Of a stretch of 64,000 nucleotides of DNA, positions 1 to 8,807 are shown piece after piece. The position numbers and the translations under genes were made by a program. Below the pieces are notes generated by a model. It did no database searches. It was not told the DNA's origin and saw nothing but the letters and a program-made list of their open reading frames with translations. This DNA is from Bacillota bacterium (GTDB taxonomy: Bacteria; Bacillota; Clostridia; Lachnospirales; Lachnospiraceae), in assembly GCA_902363515.1 (NCBI GenBank), contig CABJAN010000001.1, positions 248,001 through 312,000 of the forward strand, given 5' to 3'. Each line of letters begins with the position of its first letter. Position 1 is the stretch's first letter.

Positions 1-287
1 GTCAGATACACCCCGAACTCCATTTTCCGCTTTTTCAGCATAAACCGGCTGGCATAAACAATCAAATATCCCAGGATAAAGGAGACAAAAATACTCACCC
101 CATCCATAACGCCATTCATCATATCCACAATGGCCGCTTTGGTCTTTGTAACCTCCATCATGGCAGTCTGGGTCTCAATGGCATTAAAAATATAAAACAC
201 CGCAATTCCCAGAATCATGGTAAAAAAGTAAATAGAATAATCCCGGATACTTTTCTTAAAATTCTTCACAGAAAGTCTAAATAACAT
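1..287 (-). CDS. Bce-type ABC transporter permease, N-terminal part (truncated by window edge)
   Basis: Only the first ~95 residues lie in the window; the gene continues past base 1. The start codon is at 287-285, overlapping the end of the ATPase gene. The visible part begins with a basic cytoplasmic stretch ([17 protein letters not shown]), then a membrane segment, then a second segment before RFMLKKRKMEFGVYL. This is the usual start of FtsX/MacB-type permeases of BceB transporters, and it resembles the full permease at 43239-45329 (the LDKRSREFGIYL region). Family role: export or removal of cell-wall-active peptides and signalling to the partner kinase. The family is clear from the motif and context; the substrate is unknown. 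Confidence 0.85.
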   Translation of the reverse strand, partial: MLFRLSVKNFKKSIRDYSIYFFTMILGIAVFYIFNAIETQTAMMEVTKTKAAIVDMMNGVMDGVSIFVSFILGYLIVYASRFMLKKRKMEFGVYL

Positions 288-1044
288 GATTCAAATCACC
301 TCCCAGCAGGGAAACCACATGAATAATTTCTTCAAAAAATTCCTTTCTCTCCTCTCTGCCTCTGCGTAGCTCATGAAATAGTTTTCCATCTTTCATAAAC
401 AACACACGCCCTGCATAACTGGCGGAGAAAGCGTCATGGGTTACCATTAAAATGGTAGCATCTAAATCCTGATTCATATATTGAAGGCTTCCAAGAAGCA
501 TTCCTGCACTGTGAGAGTCAAGGGCTCCGGTTGGTTCATCTGCCAGGATAAAACAAGGGTCTGTCACCATGGCTCTTGCACAGGCAACTCTCTGTTTCTG
601 TCCTCCTGACATCTCGTAAGGATATTTTTTCAGCACCTCTGTGATATCCAGTTTCTGAGCTGCCTCCTTTACTTTCTTTCGTATGATTTCCGTTTTTTCA
701 TTCTGAATCTGCAGCGCCAGGGCAATATTATCAAAAGCATTTAAGGTATCCAGAAGATGAAAATCCTGGAAAATAAAGCCTAATTTTTCTCTTCTGAATT
801 TCATCAAAGCATTTCCTTTTAACTTTGTAATATCCCTTCCTTCCACCAGAATATGGCCACTTGTTACCCGGTCAATGGTGGAAATACAGTTTAAAAGAGT
901 GGTTTTTCCGGAACCGCTGGCTCCCATAATGGCAGTAAATTCTCCTTTTTCCACTATAAAACTAAGGTCATTAACCGCCTTGGTAAGACTTGATTTATTG
1001 CCATAAAATTTCATAAGATTTTGAACTTCTAATAGTTTCTCCAT
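277..1044 (-). CDS. Bce-type ABC transporter ATP-binding protein
   Basis: ATPase of a peptide-antibiotic ABC transporter, about 255 residues. Walker [10 protein letters not shown] is near residues 41-49, the ABC signature SGGQKQR is mid-protein and Walker B is [13 protein letters not shown]. The C-terminal tail is typical of BceA/MacB ATPases. An upstream in-frame start would add 21 residues, but the ATG at 1044 has a good GAGGAAG ribosome site and the product then begins [10 protein letters not shown] like its relatives, so this start is preferred. It is translationally coupled to the permease that follows (overlap at 277-287). It lies downstream of its cognate kinase/regulator genes, from which it is separated by a perfect palindrome that is probably the regulator's operator. 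Peptide specificity cannot be read from sequence. Confidence 0.93.
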   Translation of the reverse strand: MEKLLEVQNLMKFYGNKSSLTKAVNDLSFIVEKGEFTAIMGASGSGKTTLLNCISTIDRVTSGHILVEGRDITKLKGNALMKFRREKLGFIFQDFHLLDTLNAFDNIALALQIQNEKTEIIRKKVKEAAQKLDITEVLKKYPYEMSGGQKQRVACARAMVTDPCFILADEPTGALDSHSAGMLLGSLQYMNQDLDATILMVTHDAFSASYAGRVLFMKDGKLFHELRRGREERKEFFEEIIHVVSLLGGDLNHVI

Positions 1045-1077
1045 ATCTGCTTCCTCTCTTTCCTTGTTTCTGCCCTC

Positions 1078-1144
1078 ATTATAATAGAGAAACCATTCCC
1101 TATCCATTTCTTTGCATAAAATAACCTTACATTGCTGTAAGGTT
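1078..1144 (-). promoter_or_regulatory. Probable response-regulator operator and promoter of the first Bce ABC genes
   Basis: A perfect dyad lies at 1123-1144 (AACCTTACA-TTGC-TGTAAGGTT). Its core matches TNACA-N4-TGTAA, the binding pattern I recall for BceR-like regulators. A -10 box TATAAT is on the minus strand at 1083-1078 with no good -35, as expected for an activated promoter; the dyad centre is ~53 nt upstream of the -10. The dyad also overlaps the kinase stop codon and could form a weak terminator hairpin. Operator function is inference. Confidence 0.6.
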
Positions 1145-2153
1145 AAAAATTCACATGCCCGCCCTTTTCAAAAGAGAGAACCACTTCCGTATATTCCCCT
1201 TCCTCTGAGAATACTTCTATTTTATGTCCCAGCCTTTCTGCCAGTTCTTTGCACAGATACAGGCCAATTCCGGTAGATGCCTGACCTGTTCTTCCATTTT
1301 TTCCGGTAAAAGATTTTTCAAATACCCTGGGCAAATCCTCTGTGGGAATTCCTATTCCATTATCACGAATATGAAGCCTGACAGGCCCATCTCCCACTTC
1401 GCTCCACAGGCGGATACAGGGGTTTTCTCCTTTTCGATATTTCACAGCATTGCTGAAAATCTGTCCCACCAGAAAGCCCAGCCATTTCTCATCCGTAAGC
1501 ACGCAAAGGTCTTCTGTCTCCTGGAAAATCCTCACATGATTTCCAATCAGACTGTCCTTATTCTCTCCGATTACCCGGTCTGTAATCCTTCTAAGGGAAT
1601 ACTCCTGAATCACATAATCCTTCTCCGGCACCTGGCTCCTCAGATAGTACAATACCTGTTCCACATAGCTTTCTGTTCTGGCAAGCTGCTCCTTTAGGGT
1701 TCTGGCAGAGCCCCCGCGGTAATCTTTCAAAAGCAGGCGCATACTGGCAATAGGCAGCTTAATTTCATGCACCCAGGTCTCAATATACTGCTTAAATTCA
1801 TTATTCTTCCGTATCTGCCGATAGATTTCATCATTCATGGATTTTTCCATTTGCACCATAGTGTTATAGAACAATTCTCCTTCTAAAAACTCCGGGCGCT
1901 TCAACATTTCCAGCAAAAAATATTTCTCTTCCAGTGTATTTAGCCTCTCTTCCATGTCTCTGTAAAAAGTCTTTTTTCTGGAAAAATCATAAAATAATAT
2001 GCCAAACACAGCAATTCCCTGAACCACAAAAACAAAAATCTGCACCGGCAGCTTTGCATGAAACATCCACAAAATACTCTCTACAATTCCTGCCTGTAAA
2101 GCCCAGATAATCAGGAACATTCCATGGTCTTTCACATAGTTTTTCACATTCAT
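1143..2153 (-). CDS. BceS-type (intramembrane-sensing) histidine kinase
   Basis: Sensor kinase of 336 residues with two N-terminal membrane helices (about 12-30 and 37-55) joined by a very short loop, so there is no extracellular sensor domain. This is the hallmark of kinases that read the activity of a BceAB transporter. The phospho-acceptor is His129 in ETWVHEIKLPI. The HATPase region has NAVKY (N box), DNGIGI (G1) and GIGLYL (G2). Its start overlaps the response regulator stop by 4 bp and the ABC genes follow, so all four genes form one module. It is a close structural twin of the kinase at 46177-47187 (same length, same His position), so the two modules are paralogous. Confidence 0.93.
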   Translation of the reverse strand: MNVKNYVKDHGMFLIIWALQAGIVESILWMFHAKLPVQIFVFVVQGIAVFGILFYDFSRKKTFYRDMEERLNTLEEKYFLLEMLKRPEFLEGELFYNTMVQMEKSMNDEIYRQIRKNNEFKQYIETWVHEIKLPIASMRLLLKDYRGGSARTLKEQLARTESYVEQVLYYLRSQVPEKDYVIQEYSLRRITDRVIGENKDSLIGNHVRIFQETEDLCVLTDEKWLGFLVGQIFSNAVKYRKGENPCIRLWSEVGDGPVRLHIRDNGIGIPTEDLPRVFEKSFTGKNGRTGQASTGIGLYLCKELAERLGHKIEVFSEEGEYTEVVLSFEKGGHVNF

Positions 2154-2818
2154 ACTAAAAGATATCCCTGCCTTCTTCTGGTCTCAATCACACCGGAAAG
2201 TCCTACTTCCTCCAGACGTTTTCTGAGACGGTTGATATTCACTGTAAGTGTGTTATCATCCACAAAATCATTGCAGTCCCAGAGATAATCCATCAGTTCA
2301 TCCCTGGAAACAATCTTCCCCTTGTTCTTCATCAGGTAATATAAAATGGAAATCTCATTCTTGGAAAGCACTACTTCCTGCCCATCATACTTCATGGTAC
2401 TTCGCAGCAAGTCCACCTGCATTCCTCTGTATTCTACCTCTGTTTTCTGATTTTCCGGTGTCATTCTGCGAAAAATCGCCTCTATTTTCAACAATAACAA
2501 AGTAGGATTATAGGGCTTGGTAATATAATCATCTGCCCCATAACTCATAGCCAGAATTTCGTCCATTTCTTCTGCCTTGCTGGTAAGCATCATCACAGGA
2601 ACCTGGGATTTTTTCCTCAGATTTCTCAAAATTGCCTGTCCATTGGTTCCTGGCAGAATAATATCCAAAAGCACTAAATCTGCCTGGGATTCCAGAATTT
2701 CCCTGTCTGCTTCCATAAAATCCTGAATCAGGCAGGGCGTATAACCATTCTCCTGCAACAGACCTGCCAGAGCAGTTCTGAGACTCCTATCATCTTCTAC
2801 TACAGCAATCTTCTTCAT
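2150..2818 (-). CDS. BceR-type response regulator (OmpR family)
   Basis: A 222-residue two-domain regulator. The receiver domain carries acidic residues ED8-9 and phospho-Asp52 (LLDIILPG), with the conserved Lys in YITKPY. The C-terminal winged helix has the OmpR-family pattern (LSKNEISIL, DDNTLTVNINRLRKRL). It is first in the transcript with its kinase, overlapping it by 4 bp. The likely target is the palindrome at 1123-1144 ahead of the ABC genes. The start has a purine-rich GAGGGAA site upstream. Confidence 0.93.
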   Translation of the reverse strand: MKKIAVVEDDRSLRTALAGLLQENGYTPCLIQDFMEADREILESQADLVLLDIILPGTNGQAILRNLRKKSQVPVMMLTSKAEEMDEILAMSYGADDYITKPYNPTLLLLKIEAIFRRMTPENQKTEVEYRGMQVDLLRSTMKYDGQEVVLSKNEISILYYLMKNKGKIVSRDELMDYLWDCNDFVDDNTLTVNINRLRKRLEEVGLSGVIETRRRQGYLLV

Positions 2819-2941
2819 AACGTATTCCCTCTTCTCTCTCCAGTACAGCGTTGTGCAAATAACCGTCCGATTCTGTTGCTATTATAACAGTCCCCGCCTG
2901 TTTCCCGCAAGTATGACAGCACGCTTATTGTTTTATAACCC

Positions 2942-2992
2942 AAAAACAGCTTTCCCGGAGAGCTGCATCACTTTCCGAAAAAGCTGTTTTCT
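2942..2992 (-). terminator. Rho-independent terminator downstream of clpB/DUF4250
   Basis: Stem AAAACAGCTT (2943-2952) pairs with AAGCTGTTTT (2981-2990), with internal GC pairing in the loop. The A/T arms give U tracts in both directions. It lies just after the DUF4250 stop. Confidence 0.7.
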
Positions 2993-2998
2993 TATTCT

Positions 2999-3169
2999 TT
3001 ATACAAATTGATTTCTGGCGGCATCATATTCATAATCAATACCCGCCAGTTTTGCTGTAATTTCTTCTATGCTGCACTGTTTATCTTCACACAGCGCAGA
3101 CAGGGAAGAATAAAAATCTCTTAGCTGGGTGTTTACATAACTTAATAACATTACCGGATCTTTTGGCAT
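2999..3169 (-). CDS. DUF4250 small protein
   Basis: Short protein of 56 residues starting MPKDPVMLLSYVNTQLRD, which I recognise as the DUF4250 family, common in Clostridia and of unknown function. An upstream start inside the clpB 3' end is possible, but the ATG at 3169 has a strong AGGAGA site at proper spacing and gives the family-typical N-terminus. Start and ribosome site overlap or abut the clpB stop (3189), so it is probably translated from the clpB transcript and terminated at 2942-2992. No membrane segment or catalytic motif is visible. Confidence 0.85.
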   Translation of the reverse strand: MPKDPVMLLSYVNTQLRDFYSSLSALCEDKQCSIEEITAKLAGIDYEYDAARNQFV

Positions 3170-3188
3170 TACAAGGTCTCCTTTGGAA

Positions 3189-5789
3189 TTACAGAACCTC
3201 CTCCACAACCTCTGTATGTGCAGTCAGTTCGCCATTTTCTACATCTATGACAATCCGGTCATTGGCTCTTATATTGCCCGCCAGAATCAGTTTGGCAGTT
3301 AATGTCTCCACGTATTTCTGAACATACCGTTTCAGCGGACGGGCGCCATAAACCGGGTCATAACCGCCTTCTATAATATAATCCTTGGCTGCTTTTGTCA
3401 ATGTCAAAGATAATTCCTGGTTTTTTAATCTCCGGTTCAAATCCTCCAGAAGCAAGTCTACAATACCACCAATATTATCCTTAGTAAGAGGCTTAAACAT
3501 AATAATTTCATCCAGCCTGTTCAGGAATTCCGGACGGAAATGTCCTCTCAAATCCCTGTCTACCAGGTCTCTTGCTTCCTGTTTAATCTCACCGTTTTCC
3601 TCAATACCATCCAGCAGATAAGTAGAGCCAATGTTAGAAGTCATAATAAGAATGGTATTCTTAAAGTCCACAGTCCGCCCCTGAGAGTCTGTAATACGTC
3701 CGTCATCCAGAACCTGCAGAAGCACATTGAATACATCCGGGTGCGCCTTCTCAATCTCATCAAAAAGGACAACCGAATAAGGTTTCCTGCGCACTGCCTC
3801 TGTAAGCTGACCGCCTTCCTCATAGCCTACATATCCCGGAGGCGCTCCAATAAGTCTGGACACAGAATATTTCTCCATGTATTCACTCATATCAATACGC
3901 ACCATATTCTGTTCATCATCAAACAAAGTGGCAGCCAGTGTCTTAGCCAACTCCGTTTTACCAACACCGGTTGGTCCCAGGAATAAGAAAGAACCAATAG
4001 GTTTGGTTGGGTCTTTAATTCCTGCTTTGGAGCGGATAATGGCATCTGTAACTTTGGTTACACCTTCATCCTGTCCAATGACACGTTTGTGCAATTCTGT
4101 TTCCAGATTCAGGATTTTGCTTCGCTCTCCTTCCGTAAGCTTTGCCACCGGAATGCCAGTCCAGCGAGAAATAATTCTGGCAATTTCTTCATCTGTAACG
4201 CTCTCGTGAACCAGGGATAAATCCTGATTTTTTACTTTTTCTTCCTCTGCAGCCAACTGTTTCTGCAGCATAGGAAGCTCTCCATACTGAAGCTTTGCAG
4301 CCTCATTTAAGTCATATTCTCTCTGTGCTTTCTGGATACGGTTATTCATATCCTCAATCTGTTCCCTTAACTTCTGGAGACGTTCCACAGAGTTTTTTTC
4401 ATTATCCCACTGGGCTTTCTGTGCATTAAATTCATCCCGAAGCTCTGCCATTTCCTTCTGCAAATCCACCAGACGGTCCTGGCTCAGACGATCATTTTCC
4501 TTCTTTAATGCAGCTTCTTCAATCTCCATTTGCATGATTTTTCTTCGCATTTCATCCAGTTCTGTTGGCATGGAATCCAGCTCTGTCTTAATCAGCGCGC
4601 AGGCTTCATCCACCAAATCAATGGCCTTATCCGGCAGAAAACGGTCTGAAATATAACGGTCTGATAAGGTCGCTGCCGCTACCAAAGCTCCGTCTGTAAT
4701 CTTCACGCCATGGAACACTTCATAGCGCTCCTTCAGTCCACGAAGAATAGAAATCGTATCTTCCACCGTAGGCTCATCCACCATAACCGGCTGGAATCTA
4801 CGCTCAAGAGCAGCATCCTTTTCGATATATTTGCGGTATTCATCCAGGGTAGTTGCACCGATACAATGCAGCTCACCTCTTGCCAGCATAGGCTTTAACA
4901 TATTTCCTGCATCCATAGCGCCATCTGTCTTGCCAGCGCCTACAATCAAATGCAGTTCATCAATAAAGAGTATAATCTGACCTTCACTTTTACGTACTTC
5001 TTCCAGAACCGCTTTCAGCCTTTCCTCAAACTCTCCTCTGTACTTGGCACCAGCCACTAATGCGCCCATATCCAGGGAAAAAATCTTCTTATCTTTCAGT
5101 CCTTCCGGCACATCGCCCCGGACAATACGCTGTGCAAGACCCTCTACAGCCGCAGTTTTACCAACACCTGGCTCACCAATGAGAACCGGATTGTTCTTAG
5201 TCTTTCTGGATAAAATCCGAATGACATTACGAATCTCTGCATCCCTGCCAATAACCGGATCTAACTTCTGTTCTCTTGCTTTTTCCACCAAATCCTGACC
5301 ATATTTATTCAAGGTATCATAGGTCACTTCTGGATTGTCTGTAGTCACTCTCTGATTACCTCTTACTGTGCTAAGTGCCTGAAGAAAACGCTCTTTTGTA
5401 ATGCCATATTCCTGCCAGATTTTCTTCATAGACGGGCTTGGATTTGCCAGAAGCGCCAGGAATAAATGTTCCACAGAAACGTATTCATCTCCCATGGCTC
5501 TTGCCTCATCCTCTGCACTTACCAGCGCTTTGTTTAAATATTGTCCAATATATGGCTGTCCTCCCGACACCTTGGTTCTGGCGTTCAATGCCTGCTCCAC
5601 ATTGCCCATGAAATGTTCTTTTTGGATTTCCATTTTCTCAATGAGCTTCAAAATCAGGCTGTCTTCCTGTTTTAACAGATTATAAAGCAAGTGTTCCTGC
5701 TCCACTTCCTGATTTCCAAACTCATATGCTGTTTTTTCCAAATCCTGGACGGCCTGCAGTGACTTCTGAGTAAATTTACTGATGTTCAT
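3189..5789 (-). CDS. clpB: ATP-dependent disaggregase ClpB
   Basis: Hexameric AAA+ chaperone of 866 residues, the usual length, that rescues aggregated proteins with the DnaK system. Visible parts in order: N-terminal Clp repeats (about 1-145); first ATPase domain with GEPGVGKT and the FIDELH Walker B; a long coiled middle domain (about 400-520, rich in E/K/Q) that distinguishes ClpB from ClpA/C; second ATPase domain with [12 protein letters not shown] and [15 protein letters not shown]-terminal D2-small domain. Expression is heat-inducible by sequence: a sigma-A promoter overlapped by a CIRCE box lies ~70-115 bp upstream. It shares its transcript with DUF4250. Confidence 0.98.
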   Translation of the reverse strand: MNISKFTQKSLQAVQDLEKTAYEFGNQEVEQEHLLYNLLKQEDSLILKLIEKMEIQKEHFMGNVEQALNARTKVSGGQPYIGQYLNKALVSAEDEARAMGDEYVSVEHLFLALLANPSPSMKKIWQEYGITKERFLQALSTVRGNQRVTTDNPEVTYDTLNKYGQDLVEKAREQKLDPVIGRDAEIRNVIRILSRKTKNNPVLIGEPGVGKTAAVEGLAQRIVRGDVPEGLKDKKIFSLDMGALVAGAKYRGEFEERLKAVLEEVRKSEGQIILFIDELHLIVGAGKTDGAMDAGNMLKPMLARGELHCIGATTLDEYRKYIEKDAALERRFQPVMVDEPTVEDTISILRGLKERYEVFHGVKITDGALVAAATLSDRYISDRFLPDKAIDLVDEACALIKTELDSMPTELDEMRRKIMQMEIEEAALKKENDRLSQDRLVDLQKEMAELRDEFNAQKAQWDNEKNSVERLQKLREQIEDMNNRIQKAQREYDLNEAAKLQYGELPMLQKQLAAEEEKVKNQDLSLVHESVTDEEIARIISRWTGIPVAKLTEGERSKILNLETELHKRVIGQDEGVTKVTDAIIRSKAGIKDPTKPIGSFLFLGPTGVGKTELAKTLAATLFDDEQNMVRIDMSEYMEKYSVSRLIGAPPGYVGYEEGGQLTEAVRRKPYSVVLFDEIEKAHPDVFNVLLQVLDDGRITDSQGRTVDFKNTILIMTSNIGSTYLLDGIEENGEIKQEARDLVDRDLRGHFRPEFLNRLDEIIMFKPLTKDNIGGIVDLLLEDLNRRLKNQELSLTLTKAAKDYIIEGGYDPVYGARPLKRYVQKYVETLTAKLILAGNIRANDRIVIDVENGELTAHTEVVEEVL

Positions 5790-5860
5790 AGTATCCCTCC
5801 ATTTTGGTTATTCAAATCCCGAAAATCTCTCCGGGTGTGCTTTTTTCTTGTTCTAGTGCA

Positions 5861-5903
5861 AATATAACACTTATTATTAGCAATGTCAATAGGTGAGTGC
5901 TAA
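5861..5903 (-). promoter_or_regulatory. clpB promoter with CIRCE (HrcA operator)
   Basis: Read on the minus strand: CIRCE half TTAGCACTC (5903-5895), 9-nt spacer, second half CATTGCTAA (5885-5877; degenerate against GAGTGCTAA). The -35 TTGACA (5889-5884) sits inside the CIRCE, followed by a 17-nt spacer and -10 TATATT (5866-5861). HrcA bound here would cover the -35. The arrangement is nearly identical to the hsp20 promoter at 18749-18791. Confidence 0.9.
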
Positions 5904-5928
5904 TTTATTTGTTATTTTTTCAGACTTA

Positions 5929-5966
5929 AAAAGGCGCAAGCCACATATCTATGACTCACGCCTTTT
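5929..5966 (-). terminator. Strand-specific G-U-rich hairpin terminator
   Basis: Minus-strand RNA forms a long hairpin (GGCGUGAGUCAUA / UGUGGCUUGCGCC around a 4-nt loop) using several G-U pairs, flanked by an A tract and a U tract. Plus-strand RNA would have A-C mismatches, so termination should work mainly leftward, after the nucleotidyltransferase gene. A sister copy with compensatory changes lies at 41121-41156. Confidence 0.6.
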
Positions 5967-6300
5967 GCCTTCTGCTATTTTAAACATAGCTAGGCTGAAT
6001 TCTGTAATCTCCCTGTTTCAGCCTACTCTTTTGTGATTCAAATAGGTGGGATTGCATGTTTTTCTCAGATAAGCCTACTTTTTTCTGTTCGAAATAGGCT
6101 AAATTCCAGGATTTTCTCTTTTCAACCTATTTTTTTCTCACGAAATATAGATTGTATTCACAGAATCTTTCTTTTCAACCTATTTGGTTTTCAAATAAGT
6201 AGGTCTGATTTCATAATTTCTTAAAAACTACCTATTCGTGCCCCAAAAATGTAGGCTAAAAATCACAAAACAATAGTTTCAACCGAAAAACACAATCCCT
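5967..6300. repeat. Degenerate tandem array of ~52-bp hairpin units
   Basis: Units begin at 6019, 6071, 6123, 6176, 6228 and 6280 (spacing 52, 52, 53, 52, 52), with a decayed unit before (about 5967). Each starts with a C(A/T)RCCTA-like arm followed by a T-rich stretch, then a complementary TAGG arm ~20-25 nt later (clearest: AGCCTACTTTTTT then AAATAGGCT at 6072-6100). The period is not a multiple of 3 and no conserved frame runs through, so it is probably non-coding. It fills the gap between the clpB promoter and the nucleotidyltransferase gene; 6301-6364 holds nothing I recognise. Confidence 0.7.
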
Positions 6301-6364
6301 TTCCGCATCTGCAGTTCTACTTTTTTCTAAATTTTTCAGACTTCTGCAAAAGGTATTGTACCTG

Positions 6365-6646
6365 TTAATAAATTTGCTTTCCATATTTCCTAATATCCTC
6401 CAATAAAAACTCATTACGAATGTTATCGTAGTCAAAAATATCTATTTTCCGAAGTGTATCAATTTCTTCCAGCTCCTCCTCCAGTTTCCACATATTGTCG
6501 CATCCATAGACAACAAAATCGATATCACTTTCCGGCGTTGCCGTACCTGTTGCAAAAGAACCAAACAAATACAATTTTTTCACCCCGTTTTTCTTACATA
6601 TTTCTGTAACTCTGGCAATTAATTCTGGAATAGGCATAACATTCAT
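6365..6646 (-). CDS. MNT-type nucleotidyltransferase (minimal Pol-beta fold)
   Basis: A 93-residue minimal nucleotidyltransferase. The catalytic loop reads LFGSFATG, then SDIDFVV supplies the two Asp ligands, and a third Asp is in IDIFDYD. Such proteins are often antitoxins (MntA type) that AMPylate a HEPN toxin or act as small transferases. No HEPN/HI0074-like partner is next to it, so a toxin-antitoxin role is not supported here. The start has a very strong GGGGGGAGGAG site. It follows an uncharacterised gene by ~20 bp and is probably co-transcribed with it. Confidence 0.85.
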   Translation of the reverse strand: MNVMPIPELIARVTEICKKNGVKKLYLFGSFATGTATPESDIDFVVYGCDNMWKLEEELEEIDTLRKIDIFDYDNIRNEFLLEDIRKYGKQIY

Positions 6647-6666
6647 GGACTCCTCCCCCCTTCATC

Positions 6667-7047
6667 TTACAACTGGTCCATCTTCTCTTCATCCAGCACA
6701 AATACCTGCACTTTTACCCAATTATCTTCCAGATACTCCGGCTCCAGCATAGAAACTGCGGCACATTTACTTTTTCCATCCCGTATCTCAAGTTCATCAA
6801 AAGAAAAGTGCAGACTTTCTCCTTCTTCCAGAATGGACGCATCCGGTGAAATACGAAGAGTCACAGCAAAAGAGGAAATTCCATTGGGGTGACTCATCAT
6901 GGTTTGTTTGTGAATCATGGCTTTCTCCATTACTTCTTCCTCAAATGGATAATCGCCGGTAATCTCTGCCAGATTTTCAAATGTTGTAATCCCTGTATAA
7001 TGATATGCGCTGTCCTGGCTCACATCATATAATACCAAATTTCTCAT
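6667..7047 (-). CDS. Conserved-looking hypothetical protein
   Basis: I do not recognise this family. The product is ~126 residues, acidic, soluble and without signal peptide or membrane segment. It begins MRNLVLYDVSQDSAYHY; the middle has a beta-rich stretch (SSFAVTLRISPD) and the C-terminus a run of acidic and hydrophobic residues. A GTG start three codons upstream is possible, but the ATG at 7047 is better placed behind GAGGTG. It is followed closely by the nucleotidyltransferase, suggesting a two-gene transcript, but nothing links the two functionally. Confidence 0.7.
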   Translation of the reverse strand: MRNLVLYDVSQDSAYHYTGITTFENLAEITGDYPFEEEVMEKAMIHKQTMMSHPNGISSFAVTLRISPDASILEEGESLHFSFDELEIRDGKSKCAAVSMLEPEYLEDNWVKVQVFVLDEEKMDQL

Positions 7048-7128
7048 GTACACCACCTCATCCTTTTGTCATTTATTACTACCATTTTATCTTGAAATCC
7101 GGGAAAGTGCAACGGAAAGTATTGCTCC

Positions 7129-7926
7129 CTACAGCAGCAAATCCCGCTTTTTAAATCTCATGATTCCCACAGCCAGAAACACTGCTGCCCCTGCCAAAAG
7201 TACGCCCAATCCCATAAAACTGTGGGACTCATATTTCACCAAACCTTCCGGCATAAACAAGGTTAAAGGAGTCACGTATTTTAAAAATTCCACTTTTTCA
7301 TCCACCTGAGACAGCATTTGCGCTAGAAAAAACAGCAGTCCTAAACCTGCCCCAAATCCAACCGAAAATTTCAGTTCATCAAAAAAACATGCAAACATAA
7401 AACACAAACATGCCAAAAAGAACTCCAGCAAAAACAGCCCGGCATTTAAAAGAAGAAACTTTGAAACCTCTAATTCTCCCTGAAACATTACCTCACTAAC
7501 ACAGAAAATAAAGCCTGTTGCATATAAAAGTAAGATAAGTAATCCAATAAGCAAAACCATAAACTGGGTCACAATAATCTGGGTGCGGCTATAGTGTGTA
7601 TTTAACAAATATGCCATAGAACCTTTATCCATATATTTTGCAACTAATTTATAGCACATGATGAGAATATAGATAAACGGTATCAGAACCAGAATGAAGC
7701 CATACAAATAGTTATTGAGAAAATCTAACAAGGTTATTCCCGGATTTTCCATTCCAAAAACCGCAAAAAACTGTGGCATACTTTCTGCCAGCGCATTGAT
7801 TCCTGCGCCTAATTCCGGGTCAAACATAGCTGTAATAATCCCTGCATAAAGGGTGATAATTCCTAAGAACAGCAGTATTATTTTACCACTGGATTTCAGT
7901 TCTGTTTTTAATAACGGAATGCTCAT
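7129..7926 (-). CDS. ABC-2 type transporter permease
   Basis: Membrane protein of 265 residues with about six hydrophobic segments (for example IILLFLGIITLYAGII near the start, LVLIPFIYILIM, FMVLLIGLLILLLYATG, and a C-terminal LLAGAAVFLAVGI). Size and topology fit the permease half of a drug/lipid/bacteriocin ABC-2 exporter. It overlaps the ATPase gene by 4 bp and is last in a tetR-ATPase-permease operon. No substrate can be inferred. Confidence 0.87.
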   Translation of the reverse strand: MSIPLLKTELKSSGKIILLFLGIITLYAGIITAMFDPELGAGINALAESMPQFFAVFGMENPGITLLDFLNNYLYGFILVLIPFIYILIMCYKLVAKYMDKGSMAYLLNTHYSRTQIIVTQFMVLLIGLLILLLYATGFIFCVSEVMFQGELEVSKFLLLNAGLFLLEFFLACLCFMFACFFDELKFSVGFGAGLGLLFFLAQMLSQVDEKVEFLKYVTPLTLFMPEGLVKYESHSFMGLGVLLAGAAVFLAVGIMRFKKRDLLL

Positions 7927-8807
7927 TTTTTATCTCCTCCATAGTATTTCATAAATACTTCTTCCAGGGTCTGGTATCGTACATTCAAATCCTTTATCTG
8001 GTATTTGCATAGCTCAGAAAGTAAATGATTGACATTCTCCTTTGACAGCAAATACACAGTATTTTCCTTCCTCTCCCCTGGATATTGTTTTTGAAATTCC
8101 ATGGCATCCTTTACATTGGAAAATGTAATTTCATAATGTTTGCTCATTTCACTTCTCATATTATTGATATCCTCATCTGCCACCATACGGCCATCTTTTA
8201 TCATAATAATCCGCTCACAGGTGTTTTCAATTTCCTCAAACATATGGGATGACATTAAAATAGTTTTCCCTTTCTCTTTTTCCTCTTTTATGAGTTCCAC
8301 AAACTCATTTTGCATCAGAGGGTCTAGCCCTGTAGTAGGTTCATCCAAAATCAAAATCGGTGCATCCTGCATAAATGCAATGATTAACCCAACTTTTTGT
8401 TTCATGCCCTTGGACATTTTCTTAATTTTAACCCTTGTGTCTATTTGAAAAACATCCATCAATTCTCTGGCGTAATCCATGTCTTTTATCTTCTTCATAT
8501 CAGCCATAAACTGGATAAATTCCTGTCCGGTCATGTTATCCATAAATGCAATTTCCCCTGGCAGGTAACCGACTTTTTCCTGGACAGAAGATGCGTCTGC
8601 AAAACAATCCATTCCTAATATTTTTGCAGACCCCCGCTGGGGTTTCAAAAATCCCATGAGATGCCGAATCGTTGTGGTTTTCCCCGCTCCATTGGAACCC
8701 AGAAATCCCACAATTTCCCCTTGTTTCAGAGAAAAAGACAAATCAAAGATTCCCCGGCTATTACCAAAGTCCTTCGTTAAATTGGTTATTTCTATGATGC
8801 GCCTCAT
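7923..8807 (-). CDS. ABC transporter ATP-binding protein (ABC-2 exporter type)
   Basis: ATPase of 294 residues. Walker A GSNGAGKTTT, signature SKGMKQKVGL, Walker B ILILDEPTTGLDPL, and the switch His in MSSHMFEE. The C-terminal ~80 residues match the CcmA/DrrA-type extension of ABC-2 exporters. It overlaps both neighbours (tetR upstream, permease downstream) by 4 bp, which indicates translational coupling. The role is energising export through the neighbouring permease. Confidence 0.94.
   Translation of the reverse strand: MRRIIEITNLTKDFGNSRGIFDLSFSLKQGEIVGFLGSNGAGKTTTIRHLMGFLKPQRGSAKILGMDCFADASSVQEKVGYLPGEIAFMDNMTGQEFIQFMADMKKIKDMDYARELMDVFQIDTRVKIKKMSKGMKQKVGLIIAFMQDAPILILDEPTTGLDPLMQNEFVELIKEEKEKGKTILMSSHMFEEIENTCERIIMIKDGRMVADEDINNMRSEMSKHYEITFSNVKDAMEFQKQYPGERKENTVYLLSKENVNHLLSELCKYQIKDLNVRYQTLEEVFMKYYGGDKK

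Noticed and set aside
1123..1144. Simple terminator after the kinase gene
   Set aside because: The hairpin is followed only by ATTTTATG, a poor U tract, and its sequence fits the BceR-type operator pattern better; a dual role cannot be excluded.
5967..6300. CRISPR array
   Set aside because: The 52-bp units are similar along their whole length and degenerate; there are no exact repeats separated by unique spacers and no cas genes.
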